From: Paracoccaceae bacterium
GTDB taxonomy: Bacteria > Pseudomonadota > Alphaproteobacteria > Rhodobacterales > Rhodobacteraceae
NCBI GenBank assembly: GCA_030066905.1
Contig: JASJAR010000005.1
Coordinates: 1 to 64,000 of the forward strand
Reading direction: 5' to 3'
DNA: 64,000 nt
Positions 50,768 to 59,505 of the stretch are shown one piece after another. The first letter of the stretch is position 1. The number at the start of each line of letters is the position of its first letter. The position numbers and the translations under genes are program-made. The notes beneath the pieces are model-generated. The model was not told the DNA's origin, ran no database searches, and saw nothing but the letters and a program-made list of their open reading frames with translations.

Positions 50768-51520
50768 TTGCGGTTCGTTCTTGCGTTCATCGTCGGGCTC
50801 TTGTCCGGTCACGCTGTCGCCGACGACGCGCTCGTCAGGCTCGCCATGCCCGATGCGATGCGCCAGATCGGGTTCGACAAACACCTCCTCCCACGGTTCA
50901 AGTTCAAGACCAGAATCGCGGTCACCGCGGTGGCGCCCGACGCGCCGGCCGACATGGTCCTCGCCGTCGAGGCCGACGGCGGCACCCGGGTGTTTTCCGA
51001 CGATGCGGGGGCGGTCTGGCGTGTTGCGGCGACCGGCGAGGCCCGCGCCGAAGAGGTGCGCGCCTTCATCGACTGGCTCCGTTCGACACCGGGAAAGGCG
51101 GCCATCGAAACCTTCGCCCCCGACGGCGTCGCGCTCTTCACGACCGAGGTGAGGTCGCAGAGCGTCGCGGCGGCCGAAACGGTCGATGGCGACACCGCCC
51201 TCGGCTCGCGGCTGGCCCTCGTCCATTGCGGGCGCTGCCATGTGGTCGATGCGCGGAACCGGATGGGCGGGATCGGCTCCACCCCGTCATTCGCCGCGCT
51301 CCGCGCCCGCGCGCGCTGGAGCGATCTGTTTCTGACCTTCTGGACGGCGAACCCGCACCCCTCCTTCACGCAGGTTCAGGGTTACACCGAGCCCTTCGCT
51401 GCTGACCGCCCGGTCCATATTGCGCCGGTGCTGATGACGATGGAGGAACTCGAAGCGATCACCGCGTTCGTCGCGACCATCGAGCCGAAGGACCTCGGGC
51501 GTCAGGTAGAGGCCAACTGA
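50768..51520 (+). CDS. Periplasmic protein with C-terminal cytochrome c domain
   Basis: A 250-residue exported protein: signal peptide MRFVLAFIVGLLSGHAVA (from a TTG start), a 130-residue beta-rich domain of unknown type (FKFKTRIAVTAVAPDAPADMVLAVEADGG), then a monohaem cytochrome c with CGRCH and probable axial Met in VLMTMEEL. The TTG at 50768 is supported by a strong GGAGGTG eight bases upstream and absence of ATG. Location in the formate dehydrogenase island suggests it accepts electrons from, or tests redox state of, that system. Confidence 0.82.
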   Translation: MRFVLAFIVGLLSGHAVADDALVRLAMPDAMRQIGFDKHLLPRFKFKTRIAVTAVAPDAPADMVLAVEADGGTRVFSDDAGAVWRVAATGEARAEEVRAFIDWLRSTPGKAAIETFAPDGVALFTTEVRSQSVAAAETVDGDTALGSRLALVHCGRCHVVDARNRMGGIGSTPSFAALRARARWSDLFLTFWTANPHPSFTQVQGYTEPFAADRPVHIAPVLMTMEELEAITAFVATIEPKDLGRQVEAN

Positions 51521-51555
51521 CGGGCGCGCCAGGGCCGACCCGGGCGCCATCCCGG

Positions 51556-51582
51556 TCCCTTCTTTGTTCCAGAAATACTCGA
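51556..51582 (-). repeat. Dispersed intergenic motif, copy 2
   Basis: On the minus strand it contains GAGTATTTCTGGAACAAAG, 23 of 26 bases matching 11518-11543. It lies past the stop of the iron-sulfur protein gene on the same strand, after the palindrome CGAAGCTTCG, as a terminator-like 3' end. Confidence 0.6.
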
Positions 51583-51616
51583 AGACGAAGCTTCGCCGGC
51601 AGCAACTCCCGCGAGG

Positions 51617-53602
51617 TCAGTTCTCCTTCTTCTCATCGAGATAATCCTCGGTCGTGCGCACTCTCGGGCGTTCGCCCATCCGGAACGGCGAGGCGTCCTG
51701 GTGGTATTGCGCCTGGACCCGGCAATCGTCGCACATCTGGATCAGCCTGGCATTGTCCGAGCCCCGGTACATCCAGTGCTGGCCGTCGAGCTTTTCGACG
51801 ATCTTCTCGATCGTCGAGCGGGTGCCGAAGGGCTTGCCGCAGGAGATGCATTCGAACGGCTCTTCCTCGTTGAGGATGCGCGGGGCGAAGGCCTCCTTGG
51901 AAAGGTCGAGGCCGGGGGCGAGGGCGATGGCGTCCTCTGGGCAAGCGGCGGCGCAGACGCCGCATTGGAGGCAGGCGGTTTCCTGGAAATTGACCTGCGG
52001 CTTGTCGGGGCTGTCGCCGAGGGCACCGACGGGGCAGAGCGAAACGCAGGCCAGGCACAGGGTGCAGGCATCCTGGTCGATGACGATGGCACCGTAGGGC
52101 GCGCCCTCGGGGAGCGGTATGTTCGGCGTCTGCGGTGCGGCCAGTGCGGCCGCGGCGATGCGGGTGACCTCGCGGCGACCGCCGAGGGGAAGGATCGGGT
52201 CGTGTCCCGGCGCCAAGGCAGGCAGGGCGGCAAGGGCACCCGGCAGGGCGTCGGGATCGGCGACGTCGATGAGATGGACCCGGCCCGTCTTCCCGGCGCC
52301 GGCGGCGACGGCCTCGGCCAGAGCCATGCCGGCGTCGAGGACCGCCCGGTCCGACCGGGGCGAGACCAGGAGACCCGCCGAAGCGAAGCCCACACCGAGC
52401 GCGGCGAGAAGCTCGGCATGGCCGACCGTCTCCACGTTGGCGACCTCGACGGGGATCACGTCCGCCGGAAGGCCATCGCCGAAGCGGGCGAGGAGCCGGA
52501 TCATCTCGCCGCCGTGCTCGGCGTCGTGAAAAAGCGCGCGGGGGGCCGTGCCGCCGGCGTCGCGGTAGGCTGAGGCGAGGGCGCGCAGGCGCTGGAACAG
52601 AAATTCCGCCGGCGGGTCGTCGTAGCTTGCCGCGCCCGAGGGGCAGACGGCGGCACAGGCGCCGCAGCCGGCACAGATGTCGGCGTCAATTGCAACTGTA
52701 TCACCGGCCGGCGCAATCGCTCCGGTGGGGCAGACCGAGAGGCAGCGGGTGCAGCCGGGCTGCCCGGCTCGGGAATGGGCGCAGAGGCTTTCCTCGAAGC
52801 GGATGTAGAGCGGTTTTTCGAACACCCCCTGATAGGCAACGGTGCTCGCGATGGCGCGGGCCACCGCCGCGGGGTCGCGCGCGTCGGCCCGGACATAACC
52901 CTCGCGCTTGTGGTCGGCTGGAAAGATCGGGCCCTCGCCGCGGAGATCGAGAACGATGTCGCAGGTCGAGTGCGCGGTCTCCTGCGGTGCGGAGAACCTT
53001 GCCGGTCCGCGTCCGCCGGGCTGCATCTGGCGGTAGCCTTCGACCGTCACGGCAAAGCCGCCAAGCGCGCCCGTCGCCGACTTCAGGCGCCCCAGCGCCA
53101 TGTCGTAATCCGCTGTCGGCGCGAGATCGCCGGGATCGGCCGGCAGCAGGAGCGTTGCGGCCAGACCCGCCTCGGCCAGCGATTCGGCGGCCGAGACGCC
53201 GGCCTCGCCCGCACCGAGAACGAGCACCGTTCCCTCGGATACGACGTCCTTCGTGGGCGTCGCCGGCGGGACGAGGCGGGCTTCGGCGAGAAGGGCGGCC
53301 TGTTTGGCAAAAGCGCGTCCGTCCGACGTCCAGCCGGCCCGGTCGCGGATGTCGGCGGCGACGACCTCGCCGGGGCCGCCGACCTCGCCGATGAGGTCCT
53401 CAAAGAGGCTCGCCATCTGTCCGCAGGCGATGAGCGTGGTGCCGTCCTGCCTCAAAGCGGCTGCCGCGGTTTCGATATCGCCGGTGCAGAGCCGGTCGGC
53501 GGTCACGACCTCCTCCGCCCCTGTCGCCACACCGGCGCTGGCCGCATCGACGGACTGGCTGCCTTCGCAGGTGCAAAGCAGAACGCGGTCGATCCTTCGC
53601 AT
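51617..53602 (-). CDS. Large 4Fe-4S ferredoxin-like protein with Rossmann segment, FDH-associated
   Basis: A 661-residue cytoplasmic electron-transfer protein. A nucleotide-binding GAGEAGVSAAESLAEAG lies near residue 130. Two ferredoxin pairs follow: CTRCLSVCP with CAGCGACAAVCP in the middle, and CTLCLACVSLCP with CLQCGVCAAACP in the last third, enough for four 4Fe-4S clusters. CISCGKPFG and MCDDCR near the end may bind another cluster or zinc. An N-terminal CTCEGS adds Cys. Resembles heterodisulfide-reductase-like and FDH accessory ferredoxins. ATG 53602 follows GGGAGGAG. Divergent from the fdh operon. Confidence 0.85.
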   Translation of the reverse strand: MRRIDRVLLCTCEGSQSVDAASAGVATGAEEVVTADRLCTGDIETAAAALRQDGTTLIACGQMASLFEDLIGEVGGPGEVVAADIRDRAGWTSDGRAFAKQAALLAEARLVPPATPTKDVVSEGTVLVLGAGEAGVSAAESLAEAGLAATLLLPADPGDLAPTADYDMALGRLKSATGALGGFAVTVEGYRQMQPGGRGPARFSAPQETAHSTCDIVLDLRGEGPIFPADHKREGYVRADARDPAAVARAIASTVAYQGVFEKPLYIRFEESLCAHSRAGQPGCTRCLSVCPTGAIAPAGDTVAIDADICAGCGACAAVCPSGAASYDDPPAEFLFQRLRALASAYRDAGGTAPRALFHDAEHGGEMIRLLARFGDGLPADVIPVEVANVETVGHAELLAALGVGFASAGLLVSPRSDRAVLDAGMALAEAVAAGAGKTGRVHLIDVADPDALPGALAALPALAPGHDPILPLGGRREVTRIAAAALAAPQTPNIPLPEGAPYGAIVIDQDACTLCLACVSLCPVGALGDSPDKPQVNFQETACLQCGVCAAACPEDAIALAPGLDLSKEAFAPRILNEEEPFECISCGKPFGTRSTIEKIVEKLDGQHWMYRGSDNARLIQMCDDCRVQAQYHQDASPFRMGERPRVRTTEDYLDEKKEN

Positions 53603-53633
53603 GGGCTCCTCCCTGAGCGCGGGCTTAGGCATA

Positions 53634-53654
53634 TTGGTCAGATGTTTTGACAAG
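53634..53654. promoter_or_regulatory. Imperfect dyad between divergent FDH-island operons
   Basis: TTGGTCA and TGACAAG are near-perfect inverted arms, seven bases apart, in the 97-base region between the iron-sulfur protein gene (start 53602) and the DUF3305 gene (start 53700). Could bind a regulator of both. Confidence 0.3.
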
Positions 53655-53699
53655 TGCAATCGGGCGTGCCTAGGCTTTTGCGGTCAGGGGAGGTCGTGC

Positions 53700-54275
53700 A
53701 TGACGTCGGTCGCAAATGAGATATCGATGCCGCTCGGCATCGTGCTGCGCCGGACACCGGGGGTGACGCGGTGGGCGCGCCATGCCTGGAAGCCGGTCGG
53801 CGTCCTGCCCGGCGCGGGGCCGGCGGAGTGGCGGCTTCTGCGCGAGGACGGGGAGGTGCGTGAATATCACGCCGCGACCTTGGCGCTGGAACTCCACCGC
53901 ACGGACGTCGAGGCCTACAAGGTGTCGCTGACGATGGAGCCGCCGGCGGTCTTCGTCGTGCTCCGGCCGGACGACCGCGCGGATGCGCCTGCGGATGTTA
54001 CCGTCCACGCGGTCACGGCTTCGGCCTATGAGGCGCAGGATTACCTCGATTCGGGCGAGGAGATCGTCGAGGCGGTGCCGATGCCCGAAGGGCTCGTCGC
54101 CTGGCTGCGCGACTTCGTGGACGGCCACTACGAGGAGACCCCGTTCGTGAAACGCAAGCGCGACAGAAAGCGGGTCGATCTGGCCGAGGACGGTATCGGC
54201 GATGCGCGGATTCGCCAGACGGCGGATGTCTACCGCGCGCCCGGCGCGATCAAGGCAAAGGCCGGCCCCCATTGA
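53700..54275 (+). CDS. DUF3305 protein, formate dehydrogenase-associated
   Basis: A 191-residue cytoplasmic protein of the DUF3305 family: PLGIVLRRTPGVTRWARHAWKPVGVLPGAG and YHAATLALELHRTDVEAYKVSL, then PPAVFVVLRP and a basic C-terminal FVKRKRDRKR. Known only from FDH loci; possibly a maturation or assembly factor. ATG 53700 follows GGGGAGG. Its stop overlaps the TTG start of DUF3306, so the pair is coupled. Confidence 0.85.
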   Translation: MTSVANEISMPLGIVLRRTPGVTRWARHAWKPVGVLPGAGPAEWRLLREDGEVREYHAATLALELHRTDVEAYKVSLTMEPPAVFVVLRPDDRADAPADVTVHAVTASAYEAQDYLDSGEEIVEAVPMPEGLVAWLRDFVDGHYEETPFVKRKRDRKRVDLAEDGIGDARIRQTADVYRAPGAIKAKAGPH

Positions 54276-54862
54276 GCGACGAGGACCAAGATATCTTCGG
54301 GCGCTGGTCGCGCCGGAAGCGGGCTGTGGCCGAGGAGGCGGCCGCCGAGGCTCCGCCCGAGGCGGTGACCGCCTCCGCGCCGGACGCGCTTGAGGAAACC
54401 GAAGAGGAGGCGCTGGCGCGGCTTGGTCTGCCCGACCCCGACACGCTCGGGGAGGGTGACGATTTCAGCGCCTTCATGCAGGCCGGGGTGCCGCCGATGC
54501 TGCGCCGCCGGGCGTTGCGCAAGCTCTGGGGGACCAACCCGGTGCTCGCCAATGTCGACGGCCTCGTCGACTACGGCGAGGACTTCGCCGCTGCCGATCT
54601 GACGCCCGATGTCGTGGCCACGGCCTATCGGGTCGGGAAGGGGTTTCTGAAACAGGCCATGGAGGCGGGATCCGAGGCCGAGGACGAGACCTCGCCGGCG
54701 AATGACCATGCGACGGACGTGGCTGTTGGTTTCGACGACGAGCGGGGCGAGTTGTCGCACCCGGAAAGCGATCCCGCACCGGTTGCAGGCCCGGTCGAGG
54801 CGGCGTCTGAGGAGGAAATCGCTTTTCGTCCTAGGCGGATGCGGTTTCGCGCCGATACCTGA
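54272..54862 (+). CDS. DUF3306 protein, formate dehydrogenase-associated
   Basis: A 196-residue protein beginning SDEDQDIFGRWSRRKRAVAEE, with LARLGLPDPDTLGEGDDFSAFMQAGVPPMLRRRALRKLWGTNPVLANVDGLVDYGEDF, the DUF3306 core. The C-terminal third is acidic and disordered. The start is TTG at 54272 within the DUF3305 stop (TTGA). Function unknown; constant partner of DUF3305 beside FDH genes. The 121 AT-rich bases after it probably hold a second promoter for the torD-fdh genes. Confidence 0.83.
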   Translation: MSDEDQDIFGRWSRRKRAVAEEAAAEAPPEAVTASAPDALEETEEEALARLGLPDPDTLGEGDDFSAFMQAGVPPMLRRRALRKLWGTNPVLANVDGLVDYGEDFAAADLTPDVVATAYRVGKGFLKQAMEAGSEAEDETSPANDHATDVAVGFDDERGELSHPESDPAPVAGPVEAASEEEIAFRPRRMRFRADT

Positions 54863-54983
54863 GTGAAATTATAAGTTATTGATCCGCCAAGACTTTTCGC
54901 TCGGCAAATTGGAAAAAACTGTTGCCCAGTGGCGAAGGAGCCGTCTACCGTTCTGGATACGAAGGCATGCCGGGGAGTGACCG

Positions 54984-55598
54984 TTGGCGCAAATGCCCAG
55001 CCAGAGCCGTGTGGAGGAGACCCTGACGGAAGAGGATGCGCTGCGTGCAGACATGTACGCGCTTCTGGCGACATTGCTGGCGCGCCCTCCCGGTCAGGAT
55101 GTGCTCGACAAGGCCGCGAGCTTAAGCGGCGACGCCTCCGAGATCGGGCGCGGCGTGACCGCCCTGGGCAAGCTTGCACGACAGGCGACACCGGCCTCGG
55201 TCGAGCGCGAATACAACGCGCTCTTCATCGGGCTCGGGCGCGGCGAGCTTCTGCCCTATGCCAGCTACTACCTCACCGGGTTTCTCAACGAAAAGCCGCT
55301 GGCACTGTTGCGCCAGCACATGGCCAAGCTCGGCATCGAGCGGGCCGGCGACGTCAAGGAACCCGAAGACCACATCGCCACGCTCTGCGAAATGATGGCC
55401 GGTCTCATTCGCGGCGCCTTCGGAGAGGTGCTCTCGGTCGAAGACCAGCACGCTTTTTTCAACACCCATGTCGCCACCTGGGCGGGTCACTTCTTCGGTG
55501 ACCTCGAAGGGGCGAAGGGGTCGGTATTCTATGCGCCCGTCGGCAAGATCGGGCGGGCGTTTATGGAGATCGAGATCGAAGCCTTCCGGATGGATTGA
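54984..55598 (+). CDS. TorD/DmsD-family molybdoenzyme chaperone
   Basis: A 204-residue all-helical chaperone that would bind the FdhA twin-arginine signal and keep the apoenzyme open until cofactor is inserted. The family pattern is seen in LRADMYALLATLLARPP, VEREYNALFIGLGRGELLPYASYYL, PEDHIATLCEMMAGLI and FFNTHVATWAGHFFGDL. TTG at 54984 was chosen, since GGGGAG is six bases upstream; an ATG at 54993 is the alternative. First gene of the fdh structural set. Confidence 0.88.
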   Translation: MAQMPSQSRVEETLTEEDALRADMYALLATLLARPPGQDVLDKAASLSGDASEIGRGVTALGKLARQATPASVEREYNALFIGLGRGELLPYASYYLTGFLNEKPLALLRQHMAKLGIERAGDVKEPEDHIATLCEMMAGLIRGAFGEVLSVEDQHAFFNTHVATWAGHFFGDLEGAKGSVFYAPVGKIGRAFMEIEIEAFRMD

Positions 55599-55650
55599 AG
55601 GCGCAACCGGGCGGGGGACGGCCCCCGGCCAGAGGAGGAGGAGGACACGC

Positions 55651-55833
55651 ATGTCCAAGAAGAAAGACGGCAACTCGCGCCGCGACTTTCTGAAACTGGC
55701 CGGGACGTCGGCACCGGCAGCCGTCGCGGCGATGGCCGTCGGCGGCGAGGCGGCGGCAGGCGAGGTCGAAAAGACCGGCGGCCTGCCGAAGACCGAACAC
55801 GTCAAGAAGTACCTCGCCAGCGCGCGATTCTGA
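55651..55833 (+). CDS. Small twin-arginine protein of the FDH operon
   Basis: A 60-residue peptide that is almost all twin-arginine signal: NSRRDFLKLAGTSAPAAVAAMAVGG, then KTGGLPKTEHVKKYLASARF. It matches the 'formate dehydrogenase region TAT target' family. Always next to fdhA; perhaps an export decoy or a small subunit. An AGGAGGAGGAGG purine run precedes the ATG. Confidence 0.85.
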   Translation: MSKKKDGNSRRDFLKLAGTSAPAAVAAMAVGGEAAAGEVEKTGGLPKTEHVKKYLASARF

Positions 55834-55943
55834 TCGACGACAGGTCGGTGCGGACATCCAGGGGAACGGTTGCGTGACGCCCAGACCCCGAGACCCGGAC
55901 CGAGGACGACAGCGGGGCAGGACGCCCCATCGGAGGACACCAC

Positions 55944-58835
55944 ATGCTTAGGAAAAAGACTGGCGGGATTGCGAGAGGCTCCCGGACGTCGACTATCCTC
56001 GAAAAGGCAGCGAGCGCGAAGGTCGACCGGCGCAGCTTTCTGCGCACATCCGGTCTCGCCATCGGCGGGCTGGCCGCGTTTTCGGCTGCGGGCCGGGTGA
56101 CGCCGGCAGCGGCGCAGACGGCGCCGCGCACGCCTGAGATCGTCAAGTCGGTGTGTACCCATTGCTCGGTCGGCTGCACGGTGCTCGCCGAAGTCGACAA
56201 CGGTGTCTGGACCGGCCAGGAACCGGCCTGGGACAGCCCATTTAACCTCGGTGCTCATTGCGCCAAGGGGGCGGCAGTGCGCGAGCACGCCCATGGCGAG
56301 CGGCGCCTGAAATACCCGATGAAGCTCGAAGGCGGCGAGTGGAAGCGCGTCTCCTGGGATGAGGCGATCAACGAGATCGGCGACAAGATGATGGAGATCC
56401 GGGACAGCTCTGGCCCTGACTCGGTCTATTGGCTCGGCTCGGCGAAGCACAACAACGAGCAAGCCTATCTCTTCCGCAAGTTCGCCGCCTATTGGGGGAC
56501 GAACAACGTCGACCACCAGGCGCGGATCTGTCACTCGACGACGGTGTCGGGGGTGGCGAACACATGGGGCTACGGCGCCATGACGAACTCCTACAACGAC
56601 ATCCACAATTCCCGCGCGATCTTCATCATCGGCGGCAACCCCGCCGAGGCGCACCCGGTTTCGCTCCTGCATGTGCTGCGTGCCAAGGAACAGAACAACG
56701 CCCCGGTGATCGTCTGCGACCCGCGGTTCACCCGCACCGCCGCCCACGCCGACGAATATGTCCGGTTCCGGCCGGGCACCGACATTCCGCTGGTCTGGGG
56801 CATCCTCTGGCACATCTTCGAGAACGGCTGGGAGGACAAGGAGTTCATCCGGACCCGGGTCTGGGGGATGGATCAGATCAAGACCGAGGTCGCGAAATGG
56901 ACGCCCGAGGAGGTCGAGCGGGTTACCGGCACGCCGGGCTCCCAGCTTGAGCGGGTGGCGCGGACACTCGCCAACAACCGCCCCGGCACCGTGATCTGGT
57001 GCATGGGCGGCACCCAGCACACCAACGGCAATGCCAACACACGGGCCTATTGCGTCTTGCAGCTTGCCCTTGGGAACATGGGCGTGACCGGCGGGGGGAC
57101 GAACATCTTCCGCGGCCACGACAATGTTCAGGGGGCGACCGACCTCGGCGTTCTCAGCCACACGCTGCCGGGCTATTACGGGCTCGCCGCCGGCTCCTGG
57201 GCCCATTGGGCGCGGGTCTGGGAAGAGGACCTCGACTGGCTCAAGGGCCGGTTCGCCACGATCCAGGGGGCGGACGGCAAGGACAAGCCTCTGATGAACT
57301 CCAACGGCATCCCGGTGTCGCGCTGGATCGACGGGGTACTTGAGAACAAAGATAACATGGACCAGCCGGACAACGTCCGGGCCATGGTGCTATGGGGCCA
57401 CGCGCCGAACTCTCAGACCCGGATGGTCGAGATGAAGGACGCGATGGAGAAGCTCGACATGCTCGTCGTGGTGGACCCGTTCCCGACCGTGTCGGCAATC
57501 CTCCACGACCGCCAGGACGGGGTCTATCTCCTCCCGGCCTCGACCCAGTTCGAGACCTACGGCTCGGTCACCGCGTCGAACCGCTCGATCCAGTGGCGCG
57601 ACAAGGTCATCGACCCGCTGTTCGAGAGCCTTCCCGATCACATCATCATCGCCAAGTTCGCCAAGAAGTTCGGCTGGGACGACCGGTTCTTCCGCAATAT
57701 CGAGGTGAATGCGGAGACCGACGAGCCGCTGATCGAGGATGTCACCCGGGAGTTCAACCGCGGCATGTGGACCATCGGCTATACCGGCCAGAGCCCGGAG
57801 CGGATCAAGTCGCACATGGCGAACCAGCACATGTTCGACCGTACGACGCTCCAGGCCATCGGGGGGCCGAACGACGGGGAGTATTACGGGATGCCGTGGC
57901 CCTGTTGGGGCACCGCCGAGATGGCCCATCCGGGCACGCCGAACCTTTACGACATGTCGAAACCGGTCTCCAAAGGCGGTCTCACCTTCCGGGCGCGCTT
58001 CGGCGTCGAGCGGGACGGGGAGAACCTTCTGGCCGAGGGCGTCTACTCCCAAGGGTCCGAGATCCAGGACGGCTACCCGGAGTTCACCATGCAGATGCTG
58101 ATGGACCTTGGGTGGGACGGCGATCTCACCGACGAGGAGCGGGCGGCGATCGATGCTGTGGCGGGCCCAAAAACCAACTGGAAGACCGACCTTTCGGGCG
58201 GCATCCAGCGGGTGGCGATCAAGCACGAGTGCGCGCCCTTCGGGAACGCCAAGGCCCGCGCGGTGGTCTGGACCTTCCCCGATCCGGTGCCGGTGCACCG
58301 CGAGCCCCTCTACACCACGCGGCGGGATCTCGTGGCGGAGTACCCGACCTACGAGGACCGGAAGTTCTACCGGCTGCCGACGCTTTATGCGTCGATCCAG
58401 AAGCAGGACTTCTCGAAAGACTACCCGATCATTCTCACCTCCGGCCGCTTGGTCGAGTATGAGGGCGGCGGCGACGAGACCCGGTCGAACCCCTGGCTGG
58501 CGGAGCTTCAGCAGGACATGTTCGTTGAGATCAACCCGCGCGATGCCAACAATCTTGGGCTTCGCGACGGATCTCAGGTCTGGGTCGAAGGCCCCGAGGG
58601 CGGCAAGGTCAAGGTCATGGCGATGTTGACCGAGCGGGTGGGCGAGGGCGTGGCCTTCATGCCCTTCCACTTCGGCGGCCATTTCCAGGGCGAGGACCGG
58701 CGCCACAAATATCCCGAGGGGGCGGACCCATACGTCCTTGGGGAAAGCACCAACACCGCGCAGACCTATGGCTACGACTCCGTGACGCAGATGCAGGAGA
58801 CCAAAGCCACACTCTGCAAAATCTACGCGGCTTAA
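55944..58835 (+). CDS. fdhA: Formate dehydrogenase catalytic (alpha) subunit, Cys-type, TAT-exported
   Basis: Oxidises formate to CO2 at a Mo- or W-bis-pterin site in the periplasm. The 963 residues have a twin-arginine signal (VDRRSFLRTSG, residues 28-38; cleavage near 58), a 4Fe-4S site C71-x2-C74-x3-C78-x27-C106 and an active-site Cys196 in HQARICHSTT, where E. coli FdnG has selenocysteine at the same number. LWGHAPNSQTRM-like and TSGRLVEYEGGGDETRS pterin-binding segments follow. No in-frame TGA is used. Followed by fdhB 15 bases later. Confidence 0.95.
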   Translation: MLRKKTGGIARGSRTSTILEKAASAKVDRRSFLRTSGLAIGGLAAFSAAGRVTPAAAQTAPRTPEIVKSVCTHCSVGCTVLAEVDNGVWTGQEPAWDSPFNLGAHCAKGAAVREHAHGERRLKYPMKLEGGEWKRVSWDEAINEIGDKMMEIRDSSGPDSVYWLGSAKHNNEQAYLFRKFAAYWGTNNVDHQARICHSTTVSGVANTWGYGAMTNSYNDIHNSRAIFIIGGNPAEAHPVSLLHVLRAKEQNNAPVIVCDPRFTRTAAHADEYVRFRPGTDIPLVWGILWHIFENGWEDKEFIRTRVWGMDQIKTEVAKWTPEEVERVTGTPGSQLERVARTLANNRPGTVIWCMGGTQHTNGNANTRAYCVLQLALGNMGVTGGGTNIFRGHDNVQGATDLGVLSHTLPGYYGLAAGSWAHWARVWEEDLDWLKGRFATIQGADGKDKPLMNSNGIPVSRWIDGVLENKDNMDQPDNVRAMVLWGHAPNSQTRMVEMKDAMEKLDMLVVVDPFPTVSAILHDRQDGVYLLPASTQFETYGSVTASNRSIQWRDKVIDPLFESLPDHIIIAKFAKKFGWDDRFFRNIEVNAETDEPLIEDVTREFNRGMWTIGYTGQSPERIKSHMANQHMFDRTTLQAIGGPNDGEYYGMPWPCWGTAEMAHPGTPNLYDMSKPVSKGGLTFRARFGVERDGENLLAEGVYSQGSEIQDGYPEFTMQMLMDLGWDGDLTDEERAAIDAVAGPKTNWKTDLSGGIQRVAIKHECAPFGNAKARAVVWTFPDPVPVHREPLYTTRRDLVAEYPTYEDRKFYRLPTLYASIQKQDFSKDYPIILTSGRLVEYEGGGDETRSNPWLAELQQDMFVEINPRDANNLGLRDGSQVWVEGPEGGKVKVMAMLTERVGEGVAFMPFHFGGHFQGEDRRHKYPEGADPYVLGESTNTAQTYGYDSVTQMQETKATLCKIYAA

Positions 58836-58850
58836 GGGAGGAAAGAGAAC

Positions 58851-59444
58851 ATGGCACGAGCTAAGTTTCTCGTCGACGCGGAACGCTGCATCGAATGCAA
58901 CGCCTGCGTCACCGCGTGTAAGAACGAGCATGAGGTGCCCTGGGGCATCAACCGCCGCCGGGTGGTGACCATCAATGATGGCTCGCCCGGTGAGAGGTCG
59001 ATCTCGGTGGCCTGCATGCATTGTTCGGATGCGCCCTGTATGGCGGTCTGCCCGGTGGACTGCTTCTACCAGACCGATTTCGGGGTGGTCCTTCATTCGA
59101 AGGACCTCTGCATCGGCTGCGGCTATTGCTTCTACGCCTGTCCGTTCGGCGCGCCGCAATTCCCGCAGGCCGGCAACTTCGGCTCGCGCGGCAAGATGGA
59201 CAAGTGCACCTTCTGCAACGGCGGCCCCGAGGAGGATATCTCCCAGGTCGAGTTCCAAAAGTACGGCCGGAACCGGATTGCCGAGGGCAAACTCCCGATC
59301 TGTGCGGAGATGTGCGCGACCAAGGCGCTTCTGGCCGGCGACGGCGACGATGTCGCCGACATCTACCGCGAGCGCGTCGTCGCCCGGGGCTTCGGGTCGG
59401 GCGCCTGGGGCTGGGGCTCGGCCTACGGCCAGCAGGGCGGCTGA
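58851..59444 (+). CDS. fdhB: Formate dehydrogenase iron-sulfur (beta) subunit
   Basis: Carries electrons from FdhA to the cytochrome b subunit. The 197 residues hold four 4Fe-4S clusters: CIECNACVTACKNEHEV, CMHCSDAPCMAVCP, CIGCGYCFYACPFGAP and CTFCNG with the later CAEMC. It lacks the C-terminal membrane helix of E. coli FdnH, so it is docked by FdhC or FdhA, as in the Fdh3B group. It is cotranslocated with FdhA. A 13-base-stem hairpin follows. Confidence 0.95.
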   Translation: MARAKFLVDAERCIECNACVTACKNEHEVPWGINRRRVVTINDGSPGERSISVACMHCSDAPCMAVCPVDCFYQTDFGVVLHSKDLCIGCGYCFYACPFGAPQFPQAGNFGSRGKMDKCTFCNGGPEEDISQVEFQKYGRNRIAEGKLPICAEMCATKALLAGDGDDVADIYRERVVARGFGSGAWGWGSAYGQQGG

Positions 59445-59505
59445 GACCGCAGGCAATACGTCTTCGTCGGGCGGCGGGGCTATCGTCGTCTGACGGGTGA
59501 GGGGA

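Noticed and set aside
53634-53654. FNR/CRP-type site between the divergent FDH operons
   Set aside because: The dyad halves (TTGGTCA / TGACAAG) and spacing do not fit TTGAT-N4-ATCAA or TGTGA-N6-TCACA. Kept only as an unassigned weak dyad.
55122-57206. 694-residue minus-strand frame
   Set aside because: Antisense to torD, the TAT peptide and fdhA; a composition artefact.
55944-58835. Selenocysteine in FdhA
   Set aside because: The position equivalent to E. coli Sec196 is a TGT Cys codon; no in-frame TGA and no SECIS-like requirement.
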